A stretch of 64,000 bases of DNA from Rhodospirillales bacterium (lineage in GTDB: Bacteria; Pseudomonadota; Alphaproteobacteria; Rhodospirillales; Shumkoniaceae). Shown here piece by piece: positions 8,880 to 17,256 of this stretch. The notes below the pieces were generated by a model. It did no database searches and was not told the origin of the DNA. It worked only from the letters and a program-made list of their open reading frames with translations. The position numbers and the translations under genes are program-made. The DNA is taken from positions 1-64,000 of the forward strand of contig JACZKS010000164.1 in the NCBI GenBank assembly GCA_014859895.1, written 5' to 3'. Within the stretch, counting starts at the first letter, position 1; every line of letters starts with the position of its first letter.

Positions 8880-9824
8880 CTACTTAAGGGATGCCGGAAC
8901 GGGGATCCCCGCTTCGGCATAATACTTCAGTGCGCCCGGGTGGAGCTTGCCGGCCAATTCGCCGATCATGTCGGCCTTCACGCCGTGCCACCACGAATTC
9001 ACCTTGGTCATGGCGTCAAGCTGGGTCCAAAACGTCTTGGTCAACGTATAGGCCGTGGCGTCGTCCATGGCGGTCGTCGCATAGGTCCCGACCGGCATGG
9101 AAATGGTGGTCACGTCGGTGTCGACGCCTTTGTAGGTGCCGGCCGGAATCACCAGTTTGGTGCCCGATACCTTGGCAAGCTGCGCCTCGCTCAGGCTCAG
9201 CAGGCGGATATCGACGCTCGCCCCCGCCTCCTGCACGTTCGGCGCCGGCCATGAGCCGGCGGTGGCGAAACCGTCGATCTGACGGTTCTTCAGGGCCGGA
9301 ACGGCCGAGTTGAGCTCGACGTCGACAAACTTCACCTTGCCTTCCAGGCCCAGAGCCATGAACACCGCCTCGGTCTGGCGGGCGCCGAAGCTGCCCTTGC
9401 CGATGATGAACGACTTGCCCTCCAGATCGGCGAAATCCTTGATGCCGGTGTCGGCGCGCACCACCCAGTGCATGGTCAGGGATGGAACGGGAAAAAGGGC
9501 CCGGATGGATTTGTAGGCCTCGTCGGCGGGAAACGGTTTCTTTCCTTCCAGGGCGCTGTCGATCAGGCTGGGCGGGGTGGTGAAGACGTAATTGCCCGTC
9601 CGTTTAACCGCCTCGCGCACATTCTGCTCGGACCCCTGGCTTTCCTCGACGGTCACGATCATCGCGCCGCCGGAACCCACCTTGACCGCTTCGGCGACCT
9701 GGACCGCCATCTGGTAATACGACGACGCGGTCTTGGCCGACTTGTAGGTGACCCGCGTCTCCGCCTGGGCCGACGGCGCCAAAGCCACGGTCGCCGCCAC
9801 GATTGCCGACATCCAGTATTTCAT
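8880..9824 (-). CDS. TAXI family TRAP transporter solute-binding protein
   Basis: Periplasmic binding protein that delivers substrate to the fused TRAP permease. About 314 residues with a signal peptide (MKYWMSAIVAATVALAPSAQA, cut near AQA-ET). The TAXI fold is recognisable from TASSYYQMAVQVAEAVK, VHWV-type strands (TMHWVVRADTGIKDFADL) and FIIGKGSFGARQTEAVF. The start is ATG 9824, with GGAGG 7-11 bases upstream; longer in-frame extensions would bury the signal peptide. Operon order is dehydrogenase, this gene, permease. Confidence 0.9.
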   Translation of the reverse strand: MKYWMSAIVAATVALAPSAQAETRVTYKSAKTASSYYQMAVQVAEAVKVGSGGAMIVTVEESQGSEQNVREAVKRTGNYVFTTPPSLIDSALEGKKPFPADEAYKSIRALFPVPSLTMHWVVRADTGIKDFADLEGKSFIIGKGSFGARQTEAVFMALGLEGKVKFVDVELNSAVPALKNRQIDGFATAGSWPAPNVQEAGASVDIRLLSLSEAQLAKVSGTKLVIPAGTYKGVDTDVTTISMPVGTYATTAMDDATAYTLTKTFWTQLDAMTKVNSWWHGVKADMIGELAGKLHPGALKYYAEAGIPVPASLK

Positions 9825-9953
9825 GCTTTCGATCCTCCCCTTTTTGCAGTCGGCACGGATGCACCTCCCCCACGCACGGCCGTGCGTGGAGGAGGAAATT
9901 ATCACAGAGCTTCCGCACGACGAAAGCCGGGAAACGGCCGCCCACGCGTTCCC

Positions 9954-10898
9954 TCAATTATTCCCGGTCGCCGGATCGGGCACGGCGTTGTCCGCAAGGC
10001 CGGCAATGGCGCCGCGGCCCATGGCCAGAATAGCCTCCTCCGCGCTGCCGCCAATGTGCGGGGTCGCCAGGAAGTTGGGCAACGCCAACAAATCGGCATC
10101 GGATGGCGGTTCCGTCACAAAGGCATCACACGCCGCCGCCGCCAGACGGCCGCCGCTCAGGGCCTCCTTGAGAGCCGTCTCGTCGACGATGCCGCCGCGC
10201 GCCGTATTGACCAGCACCGCGTCCGGCCGCATCAGCGCCAGCCGCCCGGCATCGATCATGCCCCGCGTCGTAGCGTCGAGCGGCACGTGCAGGGACACCA
10301 CGTCTGCGGTTTTCAGCAGATCCTCCAACTCAACCGCCTCGACCCCATGAGCCGCGTAGAACGCAGGATAATCGCGGATGTCGTGGGCCAGAACCCGGCA
10401 ACCGAAGGGCACCAGCAGGCGGACCACCTCTTTGCCGATGTGGCCGCAGCCGACGATGCCGACCGTGCGGCCGCTCAGGTGGCGGCCGATCCGCCGCCGC
10501 CACAGGCCGCCGCGGACATCCAGGCTCGCCGCCGGCACATGGCGCAGAAGGCTTATGAAAAAAGACAGGGCCAGTTCGGCCACCGACAGCCGATTCACGC
10601 CGCCCGTCCAGCCCAGCCGCACACCGTGGCGGACCATCGCGCCCAAATCGATGGTATCGAGACCGACGCCCCATTTCGAAACGACCGTCAGTTCCGGCAC
10701 CGCGGCGAACACGGCATCGTTCATCGCCTGGGCACCAACGATCGCGCCCTGATGCCCCTTGAGAAAACCGATCAGGGCATCGCCAGCCAACACCCGTCCA
10801 TCTTCATTGAGGGTGGCATCGGGATACAGGGCGAGAAGTTCCGTTTTGAGGACGGGATGCCGGCCGAAGGCCGGTTCGCAAACGGCAATTCGCATCAT
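9954..10898 (-). CDS. D-isomer-specific 2-hydroxyacid dehydrogenase (phosphoglycerate-dehydrogenase-like)
   Basis: NAD-dependent interconversion of a D-2-hydroxyacid and a 2-oxoacid. About 314 residues with the Rossmann motif GIVGCGHIG (147-155). The catalytic triad residues are Arg234 (NTARGG), Glu263 (VTEPP) and His281 (TPHIGG). The C-terminal ACT domain of some SerA proteins is missing. ATG at 10898 is followed by a second ATG. It lies upstream of the TAXI-TRAP genes on the same strand (130-bp gap), so it probably acts on the imported acid or a product of it. The substrate is unknown. Confidence 0.87.
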   Translation of the reverse strand: MMRIAVCEPAFGRHPVLKTELLALYPDATLNEDGRVLAGDALIGFLKGHQGAIVGAQAMNDAVFAAVPELTVVSKWGVGLDTIDLGAMVRHGVRLGWTGGVNRLSVAELALSFFISLLRHVPAASLDVRGGLWRRRIGRHLSGRTVGIVGCGHIGKEVVRLLVPFGCRVLAHDIRDYPAFYAAHGVEAVELEDLLKTADVVSLHVPLDATTRGMIDAGRLALMRPDAVLVNTARGGIVDETALKEALSGGRLAAAACDAFVTEPPSDADLLALPNFLATPHIGGSAEEAILAMGRGAIAGLADNAVPDPATGNN

Positions 10899-11062
10899 CG
10901 CGGGTACGTTTCCTATTTTTGGTGGCGCGGCGCGATCATAGGCCGCAGCGGAGTCGGATTCCAGGGCGGCCCGGCATGATCGGCCATATCGCCCTCTTTT
11001 CGAAAGGGCCCGGCGAGGCCATTTGAAGAAAACGCGTTTTCGCAAGTGCAGGGAATACCGCC

Positions 11063-11983
11063 GTGCGTCGCATGCTATTGGTGAGCTCAGCCATCGCGGT
11101 CGCGCTGGTGGCCGTCGCGGTACCGGATGATGAGGTCCGGGCCGACGTTGCGGTTGATCTGGAACTGGTTTTGGCGGTCGACGTTTCGGGAAGCATGGAT
11201 ACCGACGAGGCCCTTCTCCAACGGGAAGGCTACCTCGGCGCACTCGCCCATCCCGACGTCATCCGCGCCATCGAGGGCGGCTATCGCGGCGCCATCGCCG
11301 TGAGCTACGTCGAATGGGCCGGCGTCGGCCACCGTACGGTGGTCGCCGGCTGGGCAGAAGTACGCGACGCCAAGAGCGCCCAAAGCCTGGTCGCCAGGAT
11401 CGGCCAGGCGCCGGTCACGCGGGGGATGTACACCTCGATCAGCCACGCCATCGACTTCGCGGTGCCGATGTTCGCCGGCAACGGCTTCGAGGGAGCGCGG
11501 CGGGTCATCGATATCTCGGGCGACGGCGCCAACAACGAAGGCCGGCTGGTGTCCATGGCGCGCGACGCCGCGGTGGCGGCGCAGATCACCGTCAACGGGC
11601 TTCCCATCGTCAACGACCGCGTCAACCCGTTCGGCCGGCGGCAGATTCCCGACCTCGATCTTTATTACCGCTATTGCGTCATCGGCGGTCCGGGCGCCTT
11701 CATGGTGGTGGCCGAAGGGTTCAGCTCGTTCGCCGAGGCGATCCGCCGCAAGCTGGTTTCCGAGATCGCCGGCATCACGCCGGCCGGCGGCACCATCGTC
11801 GTGCGGTCGCCGGCGGAACGGGCGAGGCCGCGCATCGTTCCGGCCGCCGCGACGGCACCTCTCGTCGCCCCGGACCTGCCGGCGGCGGCGGGATTTCTGC
11901 GGACGGCTTCCCGCCAGCCGCCGCCCTGCGACATCGGCGAGCAATCGCTCGAACAGCGCCGCCGCTTCTTCAACGAAAACTAG
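11063..11983 (+). CDS. DUF1194 / von Willebrand A-like exported protein
   Basis: A 306-residue protein with an N-terminal signal sequence (LLVSSAIAVALVAVAV). Its vWA-like core starts with a MIDAS motif DVSGSMD, then YVEWAG, and the DUF1194 hallmark ISGDGANNEG and GLPIVND. Family members are secreted or periplasmic and of unknown function; the MIDAS predicts metal-dependent binding. GTG 11063 or ATG 11072 could be the start (CAGGGA lies upstream). The last 4 bases overlap the stop codon of the convergent Nudix gene. Confidence 0.85.
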   Translation: MRRMLLVSSAIAVALVAVAVPDDEVRADVAVDLELVLAVDVSGSMDTDEALLQREGYLGALAHPDVIRAIEGGYRGAIAVSYVEWAGVGHRTVVAGWAEVRDAKSAQSLVARIGQAPVTRGMYTSISHAIDFAVPMFAGNGFEGARRVIDISGDGANNEGRLVSMARDAAVAAQITVNGLPIVNDRVNPFGRRQIPDLDLYYRYCVIGGPGAFMVVAEGFSSFAEAIRRKLVSEIAGITPAGGTIVVRSPAERARPRIVPAAATAPLVAPDLPAAAGFLRTASRQPPPCDIGEQSLEQRRRFFNEN

Positions 11984-12411
11984 GCGCCGCCGGCCAGCAC
12001 CTTGCCCAGGCCCCGGATCAGATCGCCGGCTTCCGGATCGTCGGCCAGGCCGGCGGCCTCGGCCAACGGCATCCAGCGGCGGGTCCGCTCGGCCCGCTCG
12101 GGCCAATCGTCCAGCACCTCCTCCACCGCCATGGCGAACACCTCGACGGTGCAGTCTCCGTCCCATTTCGCGTAGCTGAACGAACCGAGGCTCGGCTCCG
12201 CCACCCGGCCTTTGACGCCGGCCTCTTCGAAAGCTTCGTTGGCGGCCGAGGCGATGGCGCTCAGCCCCGGCTCGACGACCCCCTTGGGAAGAATCCAGCG
12301 CTTGCGTGTCCGCGAGGTGATCAGCAACACCTCGGGCCCGTCGACGCCGTGCCGGTAGGGGATGACGCCGGACTGGCGGTAGTACCACGAGGGTGGGGGC
12401 GAGTCTCTCAT
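11980..12411 (-). CDS. Nudix hydrolase
   Basis: A 143-residue Nudix protein of the diphosphoinositol-polyphosphate/Ap-n-A type. The box reads LPKGVVEPGLSAIASAANE then AFEEAGV, with the metal-binding EAFEEAG glutamates in place; the canonical REUXEE Arg is replaced by Asn, as in this subgroup. The N-terminal SGVIPYR and RKRWILPKG fit. It converges on the DUF1194 gene with overlapping stop codons (CTAG). The substrate is unknown. Confidence 0.85.
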   Translation of the reverse strand: MRDSPPPSWYYRQSGVIPYRHGVDGPEVLLITSRTRKRWILPKGVVEPGLSAIASAANEAFEEAGVKGRVAEPSLGSFSYAKWDGDCTVEVFAMAVEEVLDDWPERAERTRRWMPLAEAAGLADDPEAGDLIRGLGKVLAGGA

Positions 12412-12671
12412 CGCGTCCTTGCAGCCGAGTCGAGGGAAAGCGAAAGATGAGGCGGCGCATCATGCCCGCTTGCCGCCGTGGCGTCTACCCGGTCGGCCCA
12501 TCGCCTGGAATGGGTATCCACGGATGTATACAGAAAAACATGTTAAATAAAATTATCGTACAAGAAAATTTGATAATTTTTGGCAACCCCCCCTCGACAT
12601 CCTTCCGGCCAGTTCCCAGATGTGGCGCCCGGGGCTGTCATGGCGACACCCAAGACCGAGGAGGAATTACC
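12412..12671. promoter_or_regulatory. AT-rich control region upstream of the peroxiredoxin
   Basis: A 260-bp gap with a conspicuous A/T-rich core (12525-12582). It contains a perfect 9-bp inverted repeat, AAAATTATC (12549-12557) and GATAATTTT (12572-12580), with a 14-bp spacer. This looks like an operator or promoter core for the peroxiredoxin; the binding protein is unknown. GAGGAA (12661-12666) is the ribosome binding site. Confidence 0.45.
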
Positions 12672-13304
12672 ATGGCCATTCGATTGGGCGACATCGCGCC
12701 CGACTTCACGGCCGTCACGACCGAGGGCACCGTCAAGTTTCACGACTGGATCGGGGACAACTGGGCGGTACTGTTTTCGCACCCCAAGGATTTCACCCCC
12801 GTCTGCACCACCGAGCTTGGCTCGCTGGCCGGTCTCAAGTCGGAATTCGACAAGCGTAACGTCAAAGTCATCGGGCTTAGCGTCGATCCCGTCGAGGATC
12901 ACCAACGCTGGGCCGCCGACATCAAGGAAACCCAGGGCAACGCCCTCAATTTCCCGGTAATCGCCGACAGCGACCGCAAGGTGTCGGACCTTTACGACAT
13001 GATCCACCCGAACGCCAATGACACGCTGACGGTGCGCTCGGTATTCGTCATCGGCCCGGACAAGAAGGTCAAGCTGACGCTGACCTACCCGGCCAGCACG
13101 GGGCGCAACTTCGCCGAACTGCTGCGGGTCATCGATTCGCTGCAGCTCACCGCCAAATACAGCGTGGCGACGCCGGCCAACTGGGCTCAGGGCGAGGACG
13201 TCATCATCGTGCCCTCGGTGTCCAACGAGGACGCCAAAAAGAAGTTTCCCGGCGGTTGGCGCGAGCTGAAGCCCTACCTGCGGCTGGTTCCCCAACCGCG
13301 ATAA
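12672..13304 (+). CDS. 1-Cys peroxiredoxin (Prx6 type)
   Basis: Reduces hydrogen and organic peroxides in the cytoplasm. The 210 residues have the peroxidatic Cys45 in HPKDFTPVCTTELG and conserved LSVD..EDH and VFVIGPDKKVKLTLTYPAS. There is no other cysteine in the whole protein, so it is a true 1-Cys enzyme needing an external thiol. The long C-terminal extension (GEDVIIVPSVSNEDA) is typical of the Prx6 group. ATG 12672 with GAGGAA upstream. It is monocistronic: AT-rich promoter in front, terminator behind. Confidence 0.94.
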   Translation: MAIRLGDIAPDFTAVTTEGTVKFHDWIGDNWAVLFSHPKDFTPVCTTELGSLAGLKSEFDKRNVKVIGLSVDPVEDHQRWAADIKETQGNALNFPVIADSDRKVSDLYDMIHPNANDTLTVRSVFVIGPDKKVKLTLTYPASTGRNFAELLRVIDSLQLTAKYSVATPANWAQGEDVIIVPSVSNEDAKKKFPGGWRELKPYLRLVPQPR

Positions 13305-13324
13305 CCGCGCCGCCGAAAGAGAAG

Positions 13325-13356
13325 AAGCGCCGCCGACTGTCGCGGCGCTTTTTTTT
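13325..13356 (+). terminator. Rho-independent terminator of the peroxiredoxin gene
   Basis: Stem AAGCGCCGC/GCGGCGCTT (9 bp, 13325-13333 with 13342-13350), 8-base loop, followed by eight T. It lies 20 bases after the peroxiredoxin stop. Confidence 0.88.
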
Positions 13357-13416
13357 GCGCCGCGCCGTCGCGGCGTCGTGCGGAGATCGTTGAAAACATG
13401 CCGGATTCGAGAAGGC

Positions 13417-13443
13417 TTGAATAATGCAGTAACTTGGTATGCT
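13417..13443 (+). promoter_or_regulatory. Weak candidate promoter for the kinase pair
   Basis: TTGAAT (13417-13422) and TATGCT (13438-13443) are only 15 bp apart, in a locally A/T-rich patch ahead of the kinase gene. This is a suggestion only. Confidence 0.25.
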
Positions 13444-13508
13444 ATTAAGTCGCGTTTGCCCCAGACGGAGCCATCGCCAATCGGATCCTCGCGGTGCAGG
13501 AGCAGTCC

Positions 13509-14555
13509 ATGGAAGACGAGTTTCTCGAACGAGCCGAACAGGCGCTGCGCAAGAGCGAGGAACGTTTCCGCCGGGCCGTCGAGTATGCCCCTTACGCCAT
13601 CCTCATGACCAACGAGGCGGGCCGCATCGAGATGGTCAACGCCCAGGCCGAACGCCTGTTCGGCTACGACAGGTCCGAATTGCTGGGGCAGCAAGTGGAA
13701 GTGTTGGTTCCGCAGCCGTTGCGGGTAGGGCATTCGGCGATGCGGGCCGGATTCTTCCATGAACCCCAGTCGCGGCCGATGGGAGCCGGCCGCGATCTGT
13801 TCGGCCTGCGCAAGGACGGCGGCACGTTTCCGGTCGAGATCGGCCTCAACCCCATCGAGACCGAGGAAGGGATGGTGGTGCTGGCGGCCGTCATCGACAT
13901 CTCGGACCGCAAGCGCGAAGAGGAGCGCATTCGCGACGCGCTCAAGGAGAAGGACCTGTTGCTGGGCGAGATCCATCACCGGGTCAAGAACAACCTTCAG
14001 ATCATTCACAGCCTGCTCAGCCTGCAAACCGCCAGCGTCCGCGACGAAGTCGCCCTGGGCATGCTGCGCGAAAGCCAGAACCGCGTGCTCTCCATGGCCC
14101 TCATTCATCGGACACTGTACCAGTCGAACGACTTCGCCAAGGTCGACTTCGCCACTTTCCTGGATTCCCTGGTGCCAACCCTGATTGGCTCCTACGGAAT
14201 CGATTCGAGCCGCTTCGCGGTTTCCGTCGACGCCGACGACGCCCGCCTTCCCATCAATGCGGCGGTTCCGTGCGGGCTGATCGTCAACGAACTGATATCC
14301 AACACGCTGAAACACGGATTCCCGCAAGGCCGCGGCGGTAAAATCGACATCAGGCTGGCGAACGGCAAGGACGGCGGGGCCGTCCTTTCGGTCAGCGACG
14401 ATGGCGTCGGCCTTCCGGACAACCTCGATATCGACAACTCGACGACGCTCGGCCTTCAACTTGTGACCCTTCTTGCCGACCAGATAGGCGGCAAGCTGAC
14501 GATCCGGCGCCGCGACCCGACGCGGTTCGAAATTCATTTCCCGATGGAAACATGA
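13509..14555 (+). CDS. PAS-domain sensor histidine kinase (HisKA_2 family)
   Basis: A soluble kinase of about 348 residues with no membrane segment. A PAS domain covers about residues 16-135 (YAPYAILMTNEAGRIEMVN, LFGYDRSELLG, ending DISDRKREEE). A HisKA_2 dimerisation domain follows, with phosphoacceptor His156 in LLGEIHHRVKNNLQ, then an HATPase (GLIVNELISNTLKHG, SDDGVGLP, GLQLVTLLADQIGG). ATG 13509 has AGGAG 6 bases upstream. The next gene, a receiver-kinase hybrid, starts 13 bp downstream, so the two are an operon and likely partners. Confidence 0.9.
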   Translation: MEDEFLERAEQALRKSEERFRRAVEYAPYAILMTNEAGRIEMVNAQAERLFGYDRSELLGQQVEVLVPQPLRVGHSAMRAGFFHEPQSRPMGAGRDLFGLRKDGGTFPVEIGLNPIETEEGMVVLAAVIDISDRKREEERIRDALKEKDLLLGEIHHRVKNNLQIIHSLLSLQTASVRDEVALGMLRESQNRVLSMALIHRTLYQSNDFAKVDFATFLDSLVPTLIGSYGIDSSRFAVSVDADDARLPINAAVPCGLIVNELISNTLKHGFPQGRGGKIDIRLANGKDGGAVLSVSDDGVGLPDNLDIDNSTTLGLQLVTLLADQIGGKLTIRRRDPTRFEIHFPMET

Positions 14556-14568
14556 GGAGGACCGTGAG

Positions 14569-16059
14569 ATGCCGTCGACCCAGGTGATGATCGTCGAGGA
14601 CGAGCGCATCGTGGCGCTGCACCTCAAGCAGCAACTCGTCCGACTCGGCTACGAGGTTGATGGAATCGCCTCCAACGGCGACCAGGCCCTTTCGAGCATC
14701 GAGCGGCAGCGCCCGGATGTCGTGCTCATGGACATCCATCTCGACGGCGACATGGACGGCATCGAAACGGCGGCCCGTATCGACGACATCCCGGTCATCT
14801 ACCTGACCGCCTATTCCGAAGACACCACCCTGGAACGGGCACGCGCCACCAAACCGTTCGGATATCTGGTCAAGCCGATCTCGGAACGCGAGTTGCACGC
14901 CACCATCCAGATGGCGCTCAAGCGTCGCGAGATCGAAGGAGACCTCCACGACAGCCGCGAGCTTCTTGGCTTCGCACTCGACGCCGCCGAGATGGGATCG
15001 TGGGAGCTCGACGGGATGAACAAGCAGATCAACCGCGACGGCAACGCGCGGCGCATTACCGGCGTGGCGACCGAAACGGCCTCGACCGCGCTGGCCGATT
15101 TCCTCTGCGAGATCTTCGCCGAGGACCGTCCGGTCGTGGCCGAGGAATTCGAGCGCCTGTTGAGCGAGGGGACCCCCTGCGCCGTCGATTTCCGCCGCAC
15201 CCGCCCCGACGACGGCATCCGCTGGCTCCGGGCTCACGGCAAGGCTTTCCGGTCGGGGCACCGCAAGGCCGGCCGGATCGTCGGCATCGTCCAGGACATC
15301 ACCGAGGAGATCGAGCACGAGCGCCGCGAGCGGATCATGGAACGCCTGGAAACCATCGGCACCCTTGCCGGCGGCATTGCCCACGACGTCAACAACATGC
15401 TGGTGCCGATCCTGACCCTGACCCAGGTCGTCATGGAATCGCTGTCGGAGCACGACCCGAGACGCCGGCAACTGACGACGGTCCTGGGCTCGGGGCAGCG
15501 GATCCGCCAGCTGGTGGCGCAAGTCCTGGCGTTCAGCCGCCAGGATGCCTACGAGGCCCAGCCGCTCGACCTTCACGACGTGATGCGCGCGGCGCTTGTG
15601 ATCGCGCGCGCGACCATCCCCGCCTCCGTCACCATCCGCGAACACCTGGGGCGCGGCATCGGCTTCGTCAGCGCGGCGCCGGTGCAGATCGACACCATCC
15701 TGATCAACCTGGTCGTCAACGCGGCCCAGGCGATCGCCCCGGCCGCCGGGACCATCGACGTGGCGCTGGAGCGCGTCGAGATCGATCCGGCCGCCGCGCG
15801 TCGGGACCTGCCGGCGGGATCCTATGCGCGGATCGCGGTGACCGACACCGGATCGGGCATGGACCCGGCGACGCAGGAGCGGATCTTCGAGCCGTTCTTC
15901 ACGACCAAGCCGATCGGCAAGGGCACCGGTCTCGGCCTGTCGGTGGTCTTCGGGACGGTCAAGAAGCTGGGCGGCGCCATCGATGTGAGAAGCGAGGTTG
16001 GGGTCGGCTCCACCTTCATTGTCGACCTGCCGCTGATCGCCGGGACCGGCGTCCACTGA
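14569..16059 (+). CDS. Receiver-PAS-histidine kinase hybrid
   Basis: A 496-residue protein with reversed order. An N-terminal receiver domain (1-120; phosphoacceptor Asp55 in VLMDIHLDG, Thr80 in YLTAYSED, Lys102 in LVKPI) is followed by a PAS/PAC domain (about 130-250, ending VGIVQDITEE). Then comes a kinase core with His272 in TLAGGIAHDVNNML and an HATPase (LINLVVNAAQAIAP, DTGSGMDP, GTGLGLSVVFGTVK). It is cytoplasmic. The receiver is the probable target of the kinase encoded 13 bp upstream, so phosphorylation could gate its own kinase output. Its output regulator is not encoded nearby. Confidence 0.9.
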   Translation: MPSTQVMIVEDERIVALHLKQQLVRLGYEVDGIASNGDQALSSIERQRPDVVLMDIHLDGDMDGIETAARIDDIPVIYLTAYSEDTTLERARATKPFGYLVKPISERELHATIQMALKRREIEGDLHDSRELLGFALDAAEMGSWELDGMNKQINRDGNARRITGVATETASTALADFLCEIFAEDRPVVAEEFERLLSEGTPCAVDFRRTRPDDGIRWLRAHGKAFRSGHRKAGRIVGIVQDITEEIEHERRERIMERLETIGTLAGGIAHDVNNMLVPILTLTQVVMESLSEHDPRRRQLTTVLGSGQRIRQLVAQVLAFSRQDAYEAQPLDLHDVMRAALVIARATIPASVTIREHLGRGIGFVSAAPVQIDTILINLVVNAAQAIAPAAGTIDVALERVEIDPAAARRDLPAGSYARIAVTDTGSGMDPATQERIFEPFFTTKPIGKGTGLGLSVVFGTVKKLGGAIDVRSEVGVGSTFIVDLPLIAGTGVH

Positions 16060-16085
16060 CCCGCGTCCGTCTTGAAGGAAATCCG

Positions 16086-16207
16086 ATGGCCGTTCCGGGA
16101 TTCAAGGGCACGACGCATGAGTTCCTGACCGGGGACGGGACGCGCTCAAGTTTCTGATCGACGCCCTGGTCCGCCGCCTGCGCGGCCAGGCCAAGGCACC
16201 GGTCTAG
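16086..16207 (+). pseudogene. Possible frameshifted small gene downstream of the hybrid kinase
   Basis: An ATG at 16086 behind AGGAAA opens a frame (MAVPGFKGTTHEFLTGDG) that stops at 16157. In another frame, GRDALKFLIDALVRRLRG continues to a TAG at 16205-16207, overlapping the stop of the convergent korB. Joining the two frames with a single-base shift would give a protein of about 40 residues with an amphipathic basic C-terminus. It could be a decayed small gene, a sequencing slip, or chance. Confidence 0.3.
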
Positions 16208-17253
16208 GCGTCGGCGATCCGCCCACCCTCCTGCACCGTCCAGGTGGCACCGCGCCGAAGCAGCGCGTTGAGATTGGCCTTCGGCCCGTCGGCGGCCTTG
16301 GGGCCGGCCTGGGCAGCCAGGGCATCCTCGTAGCAGGCGCCGGGATGGCAATAGAGCACGCCAAGCGCCACCGGGAAGGCCGGCGGGGTCAGGGAGGCCA
16401 GCATCATGGCCAGCACCGGGCTGGTTTCGTCGTGGACCATAACGTCGGCTTTGCCGACACCACCCTCGCCCACCTTCACCACCTCCAGCTCCAGGGTGCC
16501 GGGCTTGAGGCGAAGCCCCTTGTCCTGCGCCGCCCCGAACAGCAGCGGCTCGCCGTGCCTGACGCGAAGCTGGGTCTCGTCGGCGACCTCGCGGTCGGTG
16601 AAGTGGGCGAAGACGCCGTCGTTGTAGACCAAGCAGTTCTGGAAGATCTCGACGAACGAGGTGCCGCGATGGGCGTGGGCGCGGCGGAACATCTCCATCA
16701 GGTGCGGCTGCAGGGTGTCGACCGAGCGGGCGACGAAGTGGGCGCCGGCTCCCAGCGCGAATCGCGCCGCCGATACGGGATAGTCGATGGAGCCGCCGGG
16801 GGTCGAGGGCGAGCGCGTGCCCGGCCGCGAGGTCGGCGACGCCTGCCCCTTGGTCAGGCCATAGATCTCGTTGTTGAACAAGAGGATGTTGAGATCGACG
16901 TTGCGGCGCAGCACGTGCAGCAGGTGGTTGCCGCCGATGCTGAGGCCATCGCCATCGCCCGAGATGACCCACACGTCGAGATCGCGGTTGGCCAGCTTGA
17001 TGCCGGTGGCGATCGCCGGCGCCCGGCCGTGGATGGTGTGGAAACCGTACGTGTTCATGTAATAGGGAAAGCGCGACGAGCAGCCGATGCCCGACACGAA
17101 GACCAGCTTTTCCCTGGGGATGCCCATCTCGGGCAGGGTGCGCTGCAGGGCCTTCAGGACCCCGTAGTCGCCGCACCCCGGGCACCAGCGGATTTCCTGA
17201 TCGGACGCGAAGTCCTTGTCGGTCAGTTTCTTGGGCGGCGTGGTGACGTTCAT
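16204..17253 (-). CDS. korB: 2-oxoacid:ferredoxin oxidoreductase subunit beta (2-oxoglutarate type)
   Basis: Thiamine-diphosphate subunit that, with KorA, oxidatively decarboxylates a 2-oxoacid (probably 2-oxoglutarate) to the acyl-CoA using ferredoxin. It can run in reverse for CO2 fixation. 349 residues; the cluster motif RWCPGCGDYGVL, SGIGCSSRFPYYMNTYGFH, and TPP motif SGDGDGLSIGGNH..NNEIYGLTKGQ are clear. It begins 3 bp after the korA stop. The Kor rather than Por assignment rests on the two-subunit architecture. Confidence 0.92.
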   Translation of the reverse strand: MNVTTPPKKLTDKDFASDQEIRWCPGCGDYGVLKALQRTLPEMGIPREKLVFVSGIGCSSRFPYYMNTYGFHTIHGRAPAIATGIKLANRDLDVWVISGDGDGLSIGGNHLLHVLRRNVDLNILLFNNEIYGLTKGQASPTSRPGTRSPSTPGGSIDYPVSAARFALGAGAHFVARSVDTLQPHLMEMFRRAHAHRGTSFVEIFQNCLVYNDGVFAHFTDREVADETQLRVRHGEPLLFGAAQDKGLRLKPGTLELEVVKVGEGGVGKADVMVHDETSPVLAMMLASLTPPAFPVALGVLYCHPGACYEDALAAQAGPKAADGPKANLNALLRRGATWTVQEGGRIADA

Positions 17254-17256
17254 GGC

